This document shows positions 26,585 through 36,183 of a DNA stretch of 64,000 nucleotides, piece by piece; the first letter of the stretch is position 1; each line of letters begins with the position of its first letter. The position numbers and the translations under genes were made by a program. This stretch comes from MVYY01 sp012517575 (GTDB taxonomy: Bacteria > Bacteroidota > Bacteroidia > Bacteroidales > Paludibacteraceae), in the NCBI GenBank assembly GCA_031629035.1, contig JAVLUG010000009.1, forward strand, positions 62,001 through 126,000, written 5' to 3'. Below the pieces are notes generated by a model that made no database searches, had not been told where the DNA came from, and saw nothing but the letters and a program-made list of their open reading frames with translations.

Positions 26585-28342
26585 ATGAAAAAATTCCTTA
26601 TTCCTCTATTTGCTGTTTTGGTCATTCTTTTGGTAGTTGGATTCAAAGCCTCGAAAGATAAACAGCAAAAGAAAATTAAAATTACTACTGACTATTTGTT
26701 ATTTCCTGTCGAGGAAAATGCCGACGAAGTTAAAACTACCATAAATTATCCGGATAAGAAATTGCCGGATATTTTTTGGATTCGTCTTGCTCAGAATAAA
26801 GTGGATTACTGGGTAAAATTAGAAATAGGAAAATATAAAGGCAAAAACTTGGAATTAATTTTTGATGGTCCTTCTGCTGCCAAGTTCGGGATAAAAAGGA
26901 TAAAACCATCCGATCATTTCAAGGTTAATTACCCTGAACCTTATCGTCCCGATTTTCATTTTTCTCCCGAATATGGCTGGATGAACGATCCCAATGGTTT
27001 GACTTATTTAGAAGGCGAATATCATCTTTTTTATCAGTATAATCCCTTTGGAACAAAATGGGGAAATATGAGTTGGGGTCATGCCGTAAGCACCGATTTG
27101 ACTTCGTGGACTTACTTGCCTGTAGCTTTGTGGCCCGATACATTGGGGGCAATTTTTTCCGGAAGCGTTGTCATTGATAAAAACAATACCGCAGGTTTTG
27201 GCAGAAATGCCATGATCGCTATTTATACCAGTTCCGGAAAAGTTCAGTCGCAATGTTTGGCTTACAGCACAGACAAAGGAAGAACCTTTACTAAATTTGA
27301 GAAAAATCCCATTATCCCAAATCCTGGTATAACCGATTTTCGTGATCCGAAAGTAAGTTGGTATCAGCCGGAAAATAAATGGATAATGGCATTGGCAACA
27401 AAACAAACAGTAACTTTTTATTCTTCTCTTGACCTTAAAAATTGGAATCGGGAGAGTGAATTTGGTGAAGGAATTGGATCTCATGCCGGCGTATGGGAAT
27501 GTCCTGATTTATTTCCATTAACTTATGAAGGAAAAACGAAGTGGGTTTTGCTGGTAAGCATTAATCCAGGAGGACCCAATGGCGGGTCTGCTACTCAATA
27601 TTTTGTTGGTGATTTTGATGGAGAAAAATTTCAAGCTGATCCTCTGCCTTATCCCCTTTGGATAGATTATGGGCGAGATAATTATGCAGGCGTTACTTTC
27701 AGCAATATTTCTGAAAATGATGGACGTCGAATTTTCCTCGGTTGGATGAATAACTGGGATTATGCCAATGAAACACCTACGAAAATTTTTAGAAGTTGCA
27801 ATACGATTCCCCGTGAGTTACAGTTGATAAATAATGGTAATCATTGCATATTAAGTAGTTATCCAGTAAAAGAAGTTGATTTGCTAAGGGAAAGAACAGT
27901 TGATTTCCCCGCCCAAATTGTAGAAAATGAAAACACACTGAATGAATTACTTAAAGATAATGATGGTAGTTTTGAACTTAGAATGATATTACAACCAGAA
28001 AAAGGAAATGTTTTTGGATTTACTCTTCAGAATTTAAAAGGAGAAAAATTGGATTTTGTGTTCGATTTATTTACTCAATCTATTAATATTCAAAGAAATA
28101 AGAGCGGACTTATTGGTTTTAACGATCGTTTCCCGTTGGGAATGAATGCTCCATTGTTGCCTAAAAAGAGTTATGAAATTCGACTTTTGATTGATAAATG
28201 TTCAGCAGAATTATTTATCAATCATGGTGAAATTGTGATGACGTCACTTTTTTATCCAAATGAAGTTATGAATACTTTGAAATTCTTTTCCAAAGAAGGC
28301 ACTTTAAAAGTTGAAAACATAAAAGTCGGCGATGTAAAATAA
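26585..28342 (+). CDS. GH32 fructan hydrolase (levanase/inulinase type)
   Basis: 585 residues. An N-terminal hydrophobic signal/anchor (about 5-22) has no lipobox. Residues about 30-115 form a small N-terminal domain as found on Bacteroides GH32 enzymes (DUF4980, from memory). The GH32 propeller starts at YRPDFHFSPEYGWMNDPNG, with nucleophile D135, transition-state stabiliser R253-D254-P255 and acid/base E305 in WECPDLF. A C-terminal beta-sandwich follows (about 440-585). It hydrolyses beta-fructosidic bonds, releasing fructose, probably in the periplasm because it lacks the T9SS tail of the first GH32. Its base composition is less AT-rich than the genes upstream. Confidence 0.95.
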   Translation: MKKFLIPLFAVLVILLVVGFKASKDKQQKKIKITTDYLLFPVEENADEVKTTINYPDKKLPDIFWIRLAQNKVDYWVKLEIGKYKGKNLELIFDGPSAAKFGIKRIKPSDHFKVNYPEPYRPDFHFSPEYGWMNDPNGLTYLEGEYHLFYQYNPFGTKWGNMSWGHAVSTDLTSWTYLPVALWPDTLGAIFSGSVVIDKNNTAGFGRNAMIAIYTSSGKVQSQCLAYSTDKGRTFTKFEKNPIIPNPGITDFRDPKVSWYQPENKWIMALATKQTVTFYSSLDLKNWNRESEFGEGIGSHAGVWECPDLFPLTYEGKTKWVLLVSINPGGPNGGSATQYFVGDFDGEKFQADPLPYPLWIDYGRDNYAGVTFSNISENDGRRIFLGWMNNWDYANETPTKIFRSCNTIPRELQLINNGNHCILSSYPVKEVDLLRERTVDFPAQIVENENTLNELLKDNDGSFELRMILQPEKGNVFGFTLQNLKGEKLDFVFDLFTQSINIQRNKSGLIGFNDRFPLGMNAPLLPKKSYEIRLLIDKCSAELFINHGEIVMTSLFYPNEVMNTLKFFSKEGTLKVENIKVGDVK

Positions 28343-28386
28343 AATAAACAGGCAAAACATTATTTAATTAAATAAAAGGTAAATAT

Positions 28387-29724
28387 ATGAAAAATAGGTA
28401 TTTATATTGGACAACTTTTGTTGCAATCAATGGAGGTTTATTATTTGGGTTAAACATGGCCGGAATTTCCGGAGCAGTAGATATGATTAAAGGTGAGTTT
28501 TCGCTCACTGACAGCGGACTTGGAACGGTTGCCGGATTGTTAACGCTTGGGTGTTTGTTGGGTGCCTTGTTTACAGGCAATTTTGCAGAAAAATACGGTC
28601 GGAAAAAAGTTATGGTTGCAACAGCTTTTATCTATATTCTCTCAGCTTTGGGTTGTTCTTTTGCCGAATCATCAGGGATGTTGATAGTTTTCCGTGTTTT
28701 GTCGGGTTTGGCAGTGGGAGCAAGTTCTGTAGTTTGTCCTATGTATATATCAGAAATTGCACCTGCCCACAATAGAGGTCGTTTAGTCTCTTTCAATCAG
28801 TTTGCCATAACAATAGGCATATTATTAGCTTATGTATTTGACTATCTTTTGGTGGGTTTTGGTGAGAATAGTTGGCGTTATATGCTCCTGATACCTGCAA
28901 TTTTTGGCGTTTTGTATTTGATTTTTCTGCTTTTAAAATTTCCTGAAAGTCCTCGTTGGCTATTGTTAAAAAATCGAAGAGAAGAAGCTGTTAAAATTAT
29001 GCGAAAAATTGGTGGAAATGATTTGATTGAAACCGAGCTTCCAGAAATGGAGAGAACAATAAATGCTGATGTTCGTAAAGAAAAAGTCAGATTTGTAGAA
29101 TTGTTTCAGGGAAAAGTCGGAAAAATTGTTTTAATTGGAACGTTATTGGCTGCTTTTCAGCAAATTACAGGAATTAATGCAGTTATTATGTTTGCACCTG
29201 ATATTTTTCAGGCTGCCGGTTCAGCTAAAATGGATTCGTTGATGCAGTCCATGATTGTGGGTTTGGTTAATTTTTTAATGACAGTTATTGCACTTTGGTT
29301 AGTAGATAAAAGTGGACGAAAAACTTTATTATTTTGGGGCGCTATGGGAATGATAATTTCACTCGCATATTTGACGTTTGAATTTACTCGTCCTTCTCAA
29401 AATGGCCTAGGGGTTCTGATCGCTTTATTGGTTTATATTTCTTTTTTTGCTGCTTCTTTTGCACCGGTGATGTGGGTAGTTATTTCTGAAATATATCCTG
29501 TAAGAATTAAAGGTTTAGCTATGTCATTTTCTACTGCTGTAAGCTGGTTATGCACTTTTCTAACCGTATATTTTGCTCCGGTCATTCAAGGAAAGCTTGG
29601 ATTTGAATATCTATTCGGAATATTTTGTGTGTTCAGCTTAATGGCAGCTGTTTTTGTAAAGTTTTGGATACCAGAAACCAAAGGAAAGTCACTGGAACTT
29701 ATTGAGAAAGAACTGGGTCTGTAA
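28387..29724 (+). CDS. MFS sugar transporter (probable fructose importer)
   Basis: 445 residues with 12 predicted membrane segments of the sugar-porter family: GRKKVMV between TM2 and TM3, PESPRWLL before the central loop, the QQITGINAVIMF helix (TM7), and C-terminal PETKGKSLELIE. It sits 44 bp after GH32 and 26 bp before the fructokinase, so it most likely carries free fructose released in the periplasm across the inner membrane, as in the B. thetaiotaomicron fructan locus. Proton symport is inferred from the family. Confidence 0.93.
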   Translation: MKNRYLYWTTFVAINGGLLFGLNMAGISGAVDMIKGEFSLTDSGLGTVAGLLTLGCLLGALFTGNFAEKYGRKKVMVATAFIYILSALGCSFAESSGMLIVFRVLSGLAVGASSVVCPMYISEIAPAHNRGRLVSFNQFAITIGILLAYVFDYLLVGFGENSWRYMLLIPAIFGVLYLIFLLLKFPESPRWLLLKNRREEAVKIMRKIGGNDLIETELPEMERTINADVRKEKVRFVELFQGKVGKIVLIGTLLAAFQQITGINAVIMFAPDIFQAAGSAKMDSLMQSMIVGLVNFLMTVIALWLVDKSGRKTLLFWGAMGMIISLAYLTFEFTRPSQNGLGVLIALLVYISFFAASFAPVMWVVISEIYPVRIKGLAMSFSTAVSWLCTFLTVYFAPVIQGKLGFEYLFGIFCVFSLMAAVFVKFWIPETKGKSLELIEKELGL

Positions 29725-29750
29725 AATTTAATGGTAAATAATCAATTGAC

Positions 29751-30641
29751 ATGAAAGATATTATTGTTGGGATTGGAGAAATTCTTTGGGATATACTGCC
29801 AACAGGAAAAGTTTTAGGCGGAGCGCCGGCAAATTTTGCCTATCATATTTCTCAGTTGGGATTTGATGGCTTTGTTGTAAGTGCAATTGGAGATGATGAA
29901 TTGGGCGAAGAAATAATTGAGAATCTTCGGAATAAAAATATGAATTTTATCATCGAAAGAGTACCTTTTCCAACAGGAACGGTGCAGGTCACCCTAAATG
30001 AAGTTGGTGTCCCGTGTTATGAAATCTGTGAAAATGTGGCTTGGGATAATATTCCTTTTACAGAGGAAATGAAACAATTGGCCAAGGAAACAAAAGCCGT
30101 CAGCTTTGGTTCGCTGGCTCAACGTCATTTTGTTTCAAGGGAAAGCATTCACTTGTTTTTAGATAACGTGGCAGAAGGAACACTGAAAATTTTCGATATT
30201 AATCTTCGTCAACATTTTTATTCTAAAGATTTGATAGACTATTCATTGAAAAGATGTAATATACTAAAGATCAATGATGAGGAAATTTTGCTTTTATCTC
30301 AACTGTTTGAATGGTGCGAAAAGTCGGATATGGATATTTGCAAAAGGCTTTTACAGAATTATTCACTCGATATGATAGTTCTCACCAAAGGAACAAATGG
30401 CAGTTGTGTCATTACTCCTCACGAAATTTCTTCTAAACCTACTCCAATAGTTGAAGTTGCCGATACCGTAGGTGCAGGGGATGCTTTCACTGCGGGTTTT
30501 GTAGCAGGAATACTCAAAGGAAAGAGCATTTCCGAAGCCCATGAACTGGCGGTAGAAATATCCGCGTATGTGTGTACTCAACATGGAGCAATGCCTACTC
30601 TTCCGCAATCAATTATAAGTAAATTTGCCAACTCTTTTTGA
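29751..30641 (+). CDS. PfkB-family fructokinase
   Basis: 296 residues; phosphorylates fructose (probably to fructose-6-phosphate) with ATP in the cytosol. Visible: the N-terminal IGEILWDILP and the substrate-binding GGAPANFAYH (PfkB signature 1, about 23-32), and the C-terminal GAGDAFTAGF with the catalytic Asp (signature 2, near 242-251). It is the last enzyme of the locus before the regulator. The substrate is inferred from the neighbouring GH32 and transporter genes. The -33 box of the regulator promoter overlaps its 3' end. Confidence 0.94.
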   Translation: MKDIIVGIGEILWDILPTGKVLGGAPANFAYHISQLGFDGFVVSAIGDDELGEEIIENLRNKNMNFIIERVPFPTGTVQVTLNEVGVPCYEICENVAWDNIPFTEEMKQLAKETKAVSFGSLAQRHFVSRESIHLFLDNVAEGTLKIFDINLRQHFYSKDLIDYSLKRCNILKINDEEILLLSQLFEWCEKSDMDICKRLLQNYSLDMIVLTKGTNGSCVITPHEISSKPTPIVEVADTVGAGDAFTAGFVAGILKGKSISEAHELAVEISAYVCTQHGAMPTLPQSIISKFANSF

Positions 30642-30670
30642 TTAGTATTTCGTAAAAAACCTTATATTTG
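30637..30670 (+). promoter_or_regulatory. Promoter of the hybrid two-component regulator
   Basis: TTTG at 30637-30640 (overlapping the kinase stop region) and TATATTTG at 30663-30670, 22 bp apart. It gives the regulator its own, probably constitutive, promoter with a leader of about 40 nt. Confidence 0.55.
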
Positions 30671-30716
30671 TGTTGAAATTTTTTCTAATAGATATAATGT
30701 TAGTTTTCTCTATTCC

Positions 30717-33476
30717 ATGAAAAAAGCTTTTCTTCTCAATTTGATCGTTTTTTTATTTTTGTTCCCATATAAAGCATTACCGATAAAAAAAGAATTTTTT
30801 ATCGGTGTTTCTCAGTGTAGTGATGATGCTTGGCGCAGAACGATGAATGAAGAAATTTTGAGGGAAGCTTCTTTTTATCCCAATCTGAAAGTCAAAATTA
30901 AAACGGCTTTTGATAGTAATCAGAAACAGATACGCGACATCGAAAGTTTTATTGAAGATAAAGTAGATATTTTAATTGTTGCTCCAAATGAGGCGGTCCC
31001 TTTGACGCCTGTAATTGAAAATGCGATGAAATCCGGGATACCGGTAATATTGGTTGACCGGAAAATTAATTCGGATAATTATACGGCATTTGTAGGCGCT
31101 GACAATTATCAAATAGGTAAGGAAGTGGGAATCTATGCTGTCAATCTACTCAAAGGCAAAGGGAATATTGTTGAAATTACAGGATTGAAGGGTTCTACCC
31201 CTGCTGTTGAACGTCATAAAGGTTTTAGAAGCATTATTGATGGATATCCTCAAATAAAAGTTGTTTATGAAAATGATGGATCTTGGTTGAGGGAGGTAGC
31301 ACGCGAAAAGATGAAACAGGCTATTCGTTTGGGTATTCCTGTCGATTTAGTTTTTGCTCAAAACGACGAAATGGCTACAGGCGTTTATGAAGCCTATCAG
31401 GTTTATAACGAAAAAGAAAAACCAAAAATTATTGGTATCGATGCACTTCCTGGAACCAATGGAGGCATTCAAAAGGTTTTGGACAGCATGCTGGATGCTA
31501 CTTTTATTTATCCAACCGGAGGTGAGAAAGCAGTACAGATCGCTGTAAGAATTCTGCGCCATGAACCTTTTGACAAGGAAAATATTCTTTACACAGCGGT
31601 GGTTGACAAAACTAATGCAAGGGTAATAAAACTTCAAACAGATCAAATCATTCAACACCAAAATCGTATTGCTCAACTTAACGAAGTATTAAATAAAAAT
31701 TTAGCACTATATAGCACACAAAGAATTTTTCTTGTATTGTCGCTCGGCGTGCTTTTTATTATTTTGTTATTGTTGGCATTACTTTTTAAATCATATAAAC
31801 ACAAGAATAAAGTTAATAAAGAACTGGAAATCAGAAATGCTGCGATTTTCAAGCAGAAAGAAGAGTTGTCCGAGCAGCGCGATCAATTACTGGTGCTTTC
31901 TAAAAATTTGGAAGAAGCAACACAGGCAAAACTGGTCTTCTTTACTAATATATCACATGAATTTAAAACCCCATTAACACTTATTCTTGGCCCTTTAGAC
32001 CGTTTACAGGAAAATGAAAATTTGTCTGAAGAAGGGAAACAATTGATTCTTTTAATGCGAAAGAATGTTCACTTGCTTCTTAAGTTAATCGACCAAATTA
32101 TTGATTTTCGTAAGACCGAAACCGGTAAAATGCAAATGACTTTTACTTTTGGCGATTTAAAACTGTTTATTTCTGAAATATGTCATTCTTTCCGTTTTTT
32201 TGCACAAAAAAAACATATCCATTTTAATTTTAAAGCTGACAATGACGATTTTATTTTGTGGTTCGATAGCGATAAAATGGAGAAAATTTGTTATAATCTG
32301 ATTTCCAATGCTTTTAAATTCACTCCTGAAAATGGTAAAATTGAAGTAAAATTATCAAAACTGTCGATTAACGGTGATTTTTTCGCAAAAATAATTGTAT
32401 CCGATTCAGGTATAGGAATACCATCCTCCCAAGTCGATAAGATTTTTGATAGGTTTTTCAAAATTGGAGACAATGCCCAGAATTCTGGAATTGGTTTGCA
32501 TTTGACAAAAATGTTGGTTGAACTTCATAATGGAACAATAGAAGTGCTAAGTACAGAAGGCAAAGGTTGCGTTTTTACTGTAACAATTCCTTTTAAACAG
32601 AAGGATATAGCCATGACTGAACAGTATCCGGAAATTAATTTTAAACCGAATTTTCAGGAAGAGGTTAATTATATAATTGATGTTTCGGATGAAATTATTG
32701 ATGAGTACAAGTCCGAAAAACCTCTGATTTTATTAGTAGATGACAATACTGACGTTCGTAACTTCATTAAGACTTTACTGCAAAATGAATATACAGTCAT
32801 AGAAGCCAAAGATGGACAAAGTGGTTTGCTTAAAGCAATGAAATATGTACCTGATTTAATTGTTAGCGATGTTATGATGGATAGAATGAATGGATTTGAA
32901 TTGTGCAAAGCGGTAAAAGAAAATACCTCTACCAGTCATATCCCCGTTATTTTATTAACGGCATATGCCATGGACGAACAACGATCCTTGGGATTTGAGA
33001 GCGGTGCTGATGCTTATATACCTAAACCTTTTAATGAGAGTCTCTTGAAAATCAGAATAAGAAACACCATTGAGAATAGAAAGAAATTAAAAGAATATTT
33101 TCAGAATCACTTGACCTTTGGTGACAAAAAAGAACTTTTAAATGAAGTGGATAATTCTTTTATAGATAGATTCAGAAGAATTATTGAGGAGAATTTGATG
33201 GATACAGATTTGAATATTGATGATATAGGCAAATCTCTGGGTTTATCACGCGTCCAGCTTTACAGGAAAGTTAAATCTTTGACTAACTATTCGCCCAATG
33301 AATTTGTAAGAATCATAAGGTTAAAGGCTGCGGAGCAAATGATGATTACCAGTGAAAAAAGTATTTCGGAAATTGCTTACGATACCGGTTTTACTTCACC
33401 CTCATATTTCACCAAGTGCTTTAAGGAGTATTTCAATGAGAATCCCACCGATTTCCTTAAACGCATTAAAAATTGA
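30717..33476 (+). CDS. Hybrid two-component regulator with periplasmic-binding-protein sensor
   Basis: 919 residues combining sensor kinase and response regulator. Signal/anchor about 1-22; periplasmic type I sugar-binding domain about 27-310 (IGVSQCSDDAWRRTMNEEI, PVILVDRKINSD, AQNDEMATGVYEA); one transmembrane helix about 337-360; coiled coil; HisKA with H414 in SHEFKTPLTLI; HATPase (SDSGIGIPSSQVDKIFDRFF, GIGLHLTKMLVE); receiver with D718 in VSDVMMDRMNG; and C-terminal AraC HTH (about 815-919, SLGLSRVQLYRKVKSLT). The ribose-binding-like sensor instead of a propeller sensor is the type that senses fructose directly in B. thetaiotaomicron. It is the probable activator of the whole locus. Confidence 0.95.
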   Translation: MKKAFLLNLIVFLFLFPYKALPIKKEFFIGVSQCSDDAWRRTMNEEILREASFYPNLKVKIKTAFDSNQKQIRDIESFIEDKVDILIVAPNEAVPLTPVIENAMKSGIPVILVDRKINSDNYTAFVGADNYQIGKEVGIYAVNLLKGKGNIVEITGLKGSTPAVERHKGFRSIIDGYPQIKVVYENDGSWLREVAREKMKQAIRLGIPVDLVFAQNDEMATGVYEAYQVYNEKEKPKIIGIDALPGTNGGIQKVLDSMLDATFIYPTGGEKAVQIAVRILRHEPFDKENILYTAVVDKTNARVIKLQTDQIIQHQNRIAQLNEVLNKNLALYSTQRIFLVLSLGVLFIILLLLALLFKSYKHKNKVNKELEIRNAAIFKQKEELSEQRDQLLVLSKNLEEATQAKLVFFTNISHEFKTPLTLILGPLDRLQENENLSEEGKQLILLMRKNVHLLLKLIDQIIDFRKTETGKMQMTFTFGDLKLFISEICHSFRFFAQKKHIHFNFKADNDDFILWFDSDKMEKICYNLISNAFKFTPENGKIEVKLSKLSINGDFFAKIIVSDSGIGIPSSQVDKIFDRFFKIGDNAQNSGIGLHLTKMLVELHNGTIEVLSTEGKGCVFTVTIPFKQKDIAMTEQYPEINFKPNFQEEVNYIIDVSDEIIDEYKSEKPLILLVDDNTDVRNFIKTLLQNEYTVIEAKDGQSGLLKAMKYVPDLIVSDVMMDRMNGFELCKAVKENTSTSHIPVILLTAYAMDEQRSLGFESGADAYIPKPFNESLLKIRIRNTIENRKKLKEYFQNHLTFGDKKELLNEVDNSFIDRFRRIIEENLMDTDLNIDDIGKSLGLSRVQLYRKVKSLTNYSPNEFVRIIRLKAAEQMMITSEKSISEIAYDTGFTSPSYFTKCFKEYFNENPTDFLKRIKN

Positions 33477-33730
33477 TTTTTCACTGACTTTGTTTTTTCC
33501 TGATTCCATTTTGAGAATCCAGAAAATCTGACATTTTTTTTGTGTTGTATGCCATTATGTCAATTCATGAAGTGAAATTCTATTTTTGTTTTTGCCCATC
33601 AGGAGTCAGATAATCATTTAAAATACTGTCAAACAATAAACTATAAAAAATTCTGAGTTAGAAATTCAAATTTGGTATTTTATTTGAATATTAATGAGCG
33701 AGTTTCAAACTTAATTACTGATTAAACGAA

Positions 33731-33736
33731 AGGAGG
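33731..33736 (+). promoter_or_regulatory. Perfect Shine-Dalgarno site before hsp20
   Basis: AGGAGG lies 8 bp before the ATG at 33745 and is fully complementary to the 3' end of the 16S gene in this window (CACCTCCTTTC). Most other genes here have only A-rich leaders. Confidence 0.75.
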
Positions 33737-33744
33737 GTTTAATT

Positions 33745-34179
33745 ATGGCAGTAGTAAGATTTACAGATCAACTACCTTCATTAATTGATCGCTTTATGAA
33801 CGACGATTTGTTTGATTGGACTTTTAGAAATTTTTCTGAAACCAACACTACTCTTCCTTCGGTCAATATAAAGGAAACCAATGATGGTTTTGTACTCGAA
33901 ATGGCTGCTCCCGGCCTCGATAAAAATGATTTCAAGCTGGAAGTTAAAGACCATGTGCTTTCCATCTCTTCCGAAAAGGTTGGTGAAGATCTGAAGGAAG
34001 GAGAAGAATTTACCCATAAAGAATACAGCTATCAATCTTTCGTACGTTCATTTACTTTGCCCGATAATGTGGAAGAAGATAAAATTGAAGCAAAGTATGA
34101 AAACGGAATTTTGAATGTATTTATCCCCAAAAAAGAAGAAGCTAAGAAAAAACCAGTCAAACAAATAGCGATTCAATAA
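33745..34179 (+). CDS. Hsp20/alpha-crystallin small heat-shock protein
   Basis: 144 residues, ATP-independent holdase. The alpha-crystallin domain spans about 35-135 (VNIKETNDGFVLEMAAPGLDKND, ending with GILNVFIPK), and the basic tail KKPVKQIAIQ contains an I-x-I motif (IAI) for oligomerisation. It stands before a cbpA-like gene, forming a chaperone cluster. A clear terminator follows, so it can be expressed separately at high level, which agrees with its strong ribosome-binding site. Confidence 0.95.
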   Translation: MAVVRFTDQLPSLIDRFMNDDLFDWTFRNFSETNTTLPSVNIKETNDGFVLEMAAPGLDKNDFKLEVKDHVLSISSEKVGEDLKEGEEFTHKEYSYQSFVRSFTLPDNVEEDKIEAKYENGILNVFIPKKEEAKKKPVKQIAIQ

Positions 34180-34196
34180 GTTTTCTCTCATCAACG

Positions 34197-34225
34197 AAGG
34201 GGAACAAGATAGTTCCCCTTTTATT
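34197..34225 (+). terminator. Terminator after hsp20
   Basis: AAGGGGAAC pairs with GTTCCCCTT around a 6-nt loop, followed by TTATTTAT. Confidence 0.85.
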
Positions 34226-34263
34226 TATAAATTATTAGTTTCTTCCAATCAATAAAGTGAATT

Positions 34264-35205
34264 ATGGAATATAAAGATTATTATAAAACTCTGGGCGTTG
34301 ATAAAAATGCCACGCAGGAAGAAATCAAAAAGGCTTATCGAAAGCTTGCAGTGAAATATCATCCCGACAAAAATCCTGGTAATAAAGAGGCTGAAAATCA
34401 GTTTAAAATGATAAATGAAGCTTATGAAGTGCTGGGAGATCCTGAGAAAAGGAAAAAATACGACGAATTGGGTTCTAATTGGAATCGGTTTAATCAGGGT
34501 GGTGAATACACTGGCGGTAATCCGTTTGAAGGATTTGGAAATGCCGCTGGCAACCAATATTATTATCAAGGAAATTTGGATGATTTATTTGGTGGAAAAA
34601 GTTCAGGTTTCTCCGATTTCTTTGAAGCATTTTTTGGAAGAGGAGCTTCATCTGGTTTTGGCAGAAATACCCGTCAGACTGAATTTAAGGGACAGGATTA
34701 TGAAGCCGAGATGGATTTAACCCTTGAAGAAGCTTATCATGGGACTTCCAGAATTATACAGCTTGATAATGAAAAGATTAGAATTAAAATAAAACCCGGT
34801 GCTTATGATGGTCAGGTTTTAAGAATTAAAGGAAAGGGCGCCAAAGGAAGTCAACCGAGCAATAATGGCGATTTACTGATAAAAATAAAAGTTTTGCCTC
34901 ATCCCGTTTTCGAGCGAATAGGCAACGATTTAAAAATGACACATCAAATTAGCTTATTTGATGCTGTATTGGGAGGTAAAACGGTAGTGGAAACTCTGAA
35001 TGGTAAAATTAAAATTGATATTCCAGAAGGTACTCAAAACAATAAAATTTTACGAATCAAGGGTAAAGGTATGCCTGTTTATGGAAAAACCGGTGAATTT
35101 GGTGATTTGCTGATTCAATTGCAGGTAGTAATACCTGAAAAGCTTTCTGCGGCACAAAAAAATCTGTTCCGTCAGTTAAAAGACAGTATGCAGTCTAACA
35201 AGTAA
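34264..35205 (+). CDS. cbpA: CbpA-like DnaJ co-chaperone
   Basis: 313 residues, class II J-protein. J domain about 4-70 with HPD at 33-35; Gly/Phe-rich linker about 75-130 (FNQGGEYTGGNPFEGFGNAAG, GRGASSGFGRN); no zinc-finger Cys cluster; two DnaJ C-terminal barrels (about 140-300, IKIKPGAYDGQVLRIKGKG and IDIPEGTQNNKILRIKGKG). It delivers clients to DnaK and stimulates its ATPase. A small gene follows after 12 bp and probably shares the transcript. Confidence 0.92.
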   Translation: MEYKDYYKTLGVDKNATQEEIKKAYRKLAVKYHPDKNPGNKEAENQFKMINEAYEVLGDPEKRKKYDELGSNWNRFNQGGEYTGGNPFEGFGNAAGNQYYYQGNLDDLFGGKSSGFSDFFEAFFGRGASSGFGRNTRQTEFKGQDYEAEMDLTLEEAYHGTSRIIQLDNEKIRIKIKPGAYDGQVLRIKGKGAKGSQPSNNGDLLIKIKVLPHPVFERIGNDLKMTHQISLFDAVLGGKTVVETLNGKIKIDIPEGTQNNKILRIKGKGMPVYGKTGEFGDLLIQLQVVIPEKLSAAQKNLFRQLKDSMQSNK

Positions 35206-35217
35206 AAGTTACAAACC

Positions 35218-35577
35218 ATGTATGCATTGAGAAAAATTTCGTGGAATGAAGATGAAATGTTGGCAAATTTAAAAGATGCGATTCTTCATTCCGAACTTAA
35301 ATATACTTGTCGTGATTTTTATGGACTTGGAGTTGATTCGTTAAATGAAGTTGAAGCATCTATTCAGTATTCTATACAAATTTTATTAAGGGCAGATGTA
35401 TCTCCGCAACAGCATTTTAGATATGTGTTTTTAACTGATATAGAGTCGGGTAAAGTTTTTCATAATTGGGAAATGAGCAAGTTGGGATTTTTGCTAACAT
35501 TATTAAACATTCAAAACAAGAATCCCCAATTTGACAGGTTGAAAATTGAGATTCTCAACCAATTTCTTCAATCATGA
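35218..35577 (+). CDS. Small protein of unknown function downstream of cbpA
   Basis: 119 residues, soluble, no signal or membrane segment. It is probably co-transcribed with cbpA (12-bp gap). The position is the one occupied in many bacteria by cbpM, the modulator of CbpA, but the sequence (MYALRKISWNEDEMLANLKDAI at the start, NWEMSKLGFLLTLLN later) does not show the MerR-like HTH of CbpM and I do not recognise it. A mixed alpha/beta fold is likely. A role as a J-protein partner is only a guess from position. Confidence 0.7.
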   Translation: MYALRKISWNEDEMLANLKDAILHSELKYTCRDFYGLGVDSLNEVEASIQYSIQILLRADVSPQQHFRYVFLTDIESGKVFHNWEMSKLGFLLTLLNIQNKNPQFDRLKIEILNQFLQS

Positions 35578-35740
35578 ATAATTGGAAAATGGATGGATTT
35601 TGTTTCTTGTGAATTGTTAAGGGTGAGACTTAATGATGAACATTTGAAAATTTTCAGGGGTTGTTTTGTTTAGTGTAAAAAAAACTTTATTTTTACTGCC
35701 AAGTTCATTTTAATTACTAACCATTTTAATGATTAAATTT

Positions 35741-36163
35741 ATGTCTGTTAACAAAGTTATTTTAGTCGGAAATGTAGGAAAAGATCCTGAAGTACGTTAT
35801 TTAGAGAAGAACGTGGCAGTAGCAAGATTTCCATTGGCAACCACTGAGCGCGGTTATACAATGCAAAATGGGACACAGGTTCCTGATCGAACAGAATGGC
35901 ATAATATTGTTGCATGGCGTGGTTTGGCCGAAATTGTAGAAAAGTTCGTGAAAAAAGGCAGCCAGTTGTACATCGAAGGAAAAATTCAAACTCGTTCTTG
36001 GGAAAAAGATGGTATAAAACGTTACACTACAGAAATTTATGCTGAAAATATCCAATTGTTAGGCAAGCGTTCCGATCTGCCTGAAGAACCGTCGCAAGCA
36101 GTACCAACTCCTGAACCTTTTCAGGAAACTTCCGAAAGCGTAGAGGATGATTTGCCCTTTTAA
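35741..36163 (+). CDS. ssb: Single-stranded DNA-binding protein
   Basis: 140 residues from the ATG at 35741 (MSVNKVILVGNVGKDPEVRY); the in-frame ATG at 35729 adds only MIKF and is less like the family. OB fold about 1-108 with RTEWHNIVAWRGLAEIVEKFVKKG and YIEGKIQTRSWEKDG; a disordered Pro/Glu-rich linker; and an acidic tip DDLPF, which docks replication and repair partners (usual form DDIPF). A terminator follows. Confidence 0.96.
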   Translation: MSVNKVILVGNVGKDPEVRYLEKNVAVARFPLATTERGYTMQNGTQVPDRTEWHNIVAWRGLAEIVEKFVKKGSQLYIEGKIQTRSWEKDGIKRYTTEIYAENIQLLGKRSDLPEEPSQAVPTPEPFQETSESVEDDLPF

Positions 36164-36183
36164 ACTTTTTAATCTCATGTTTT

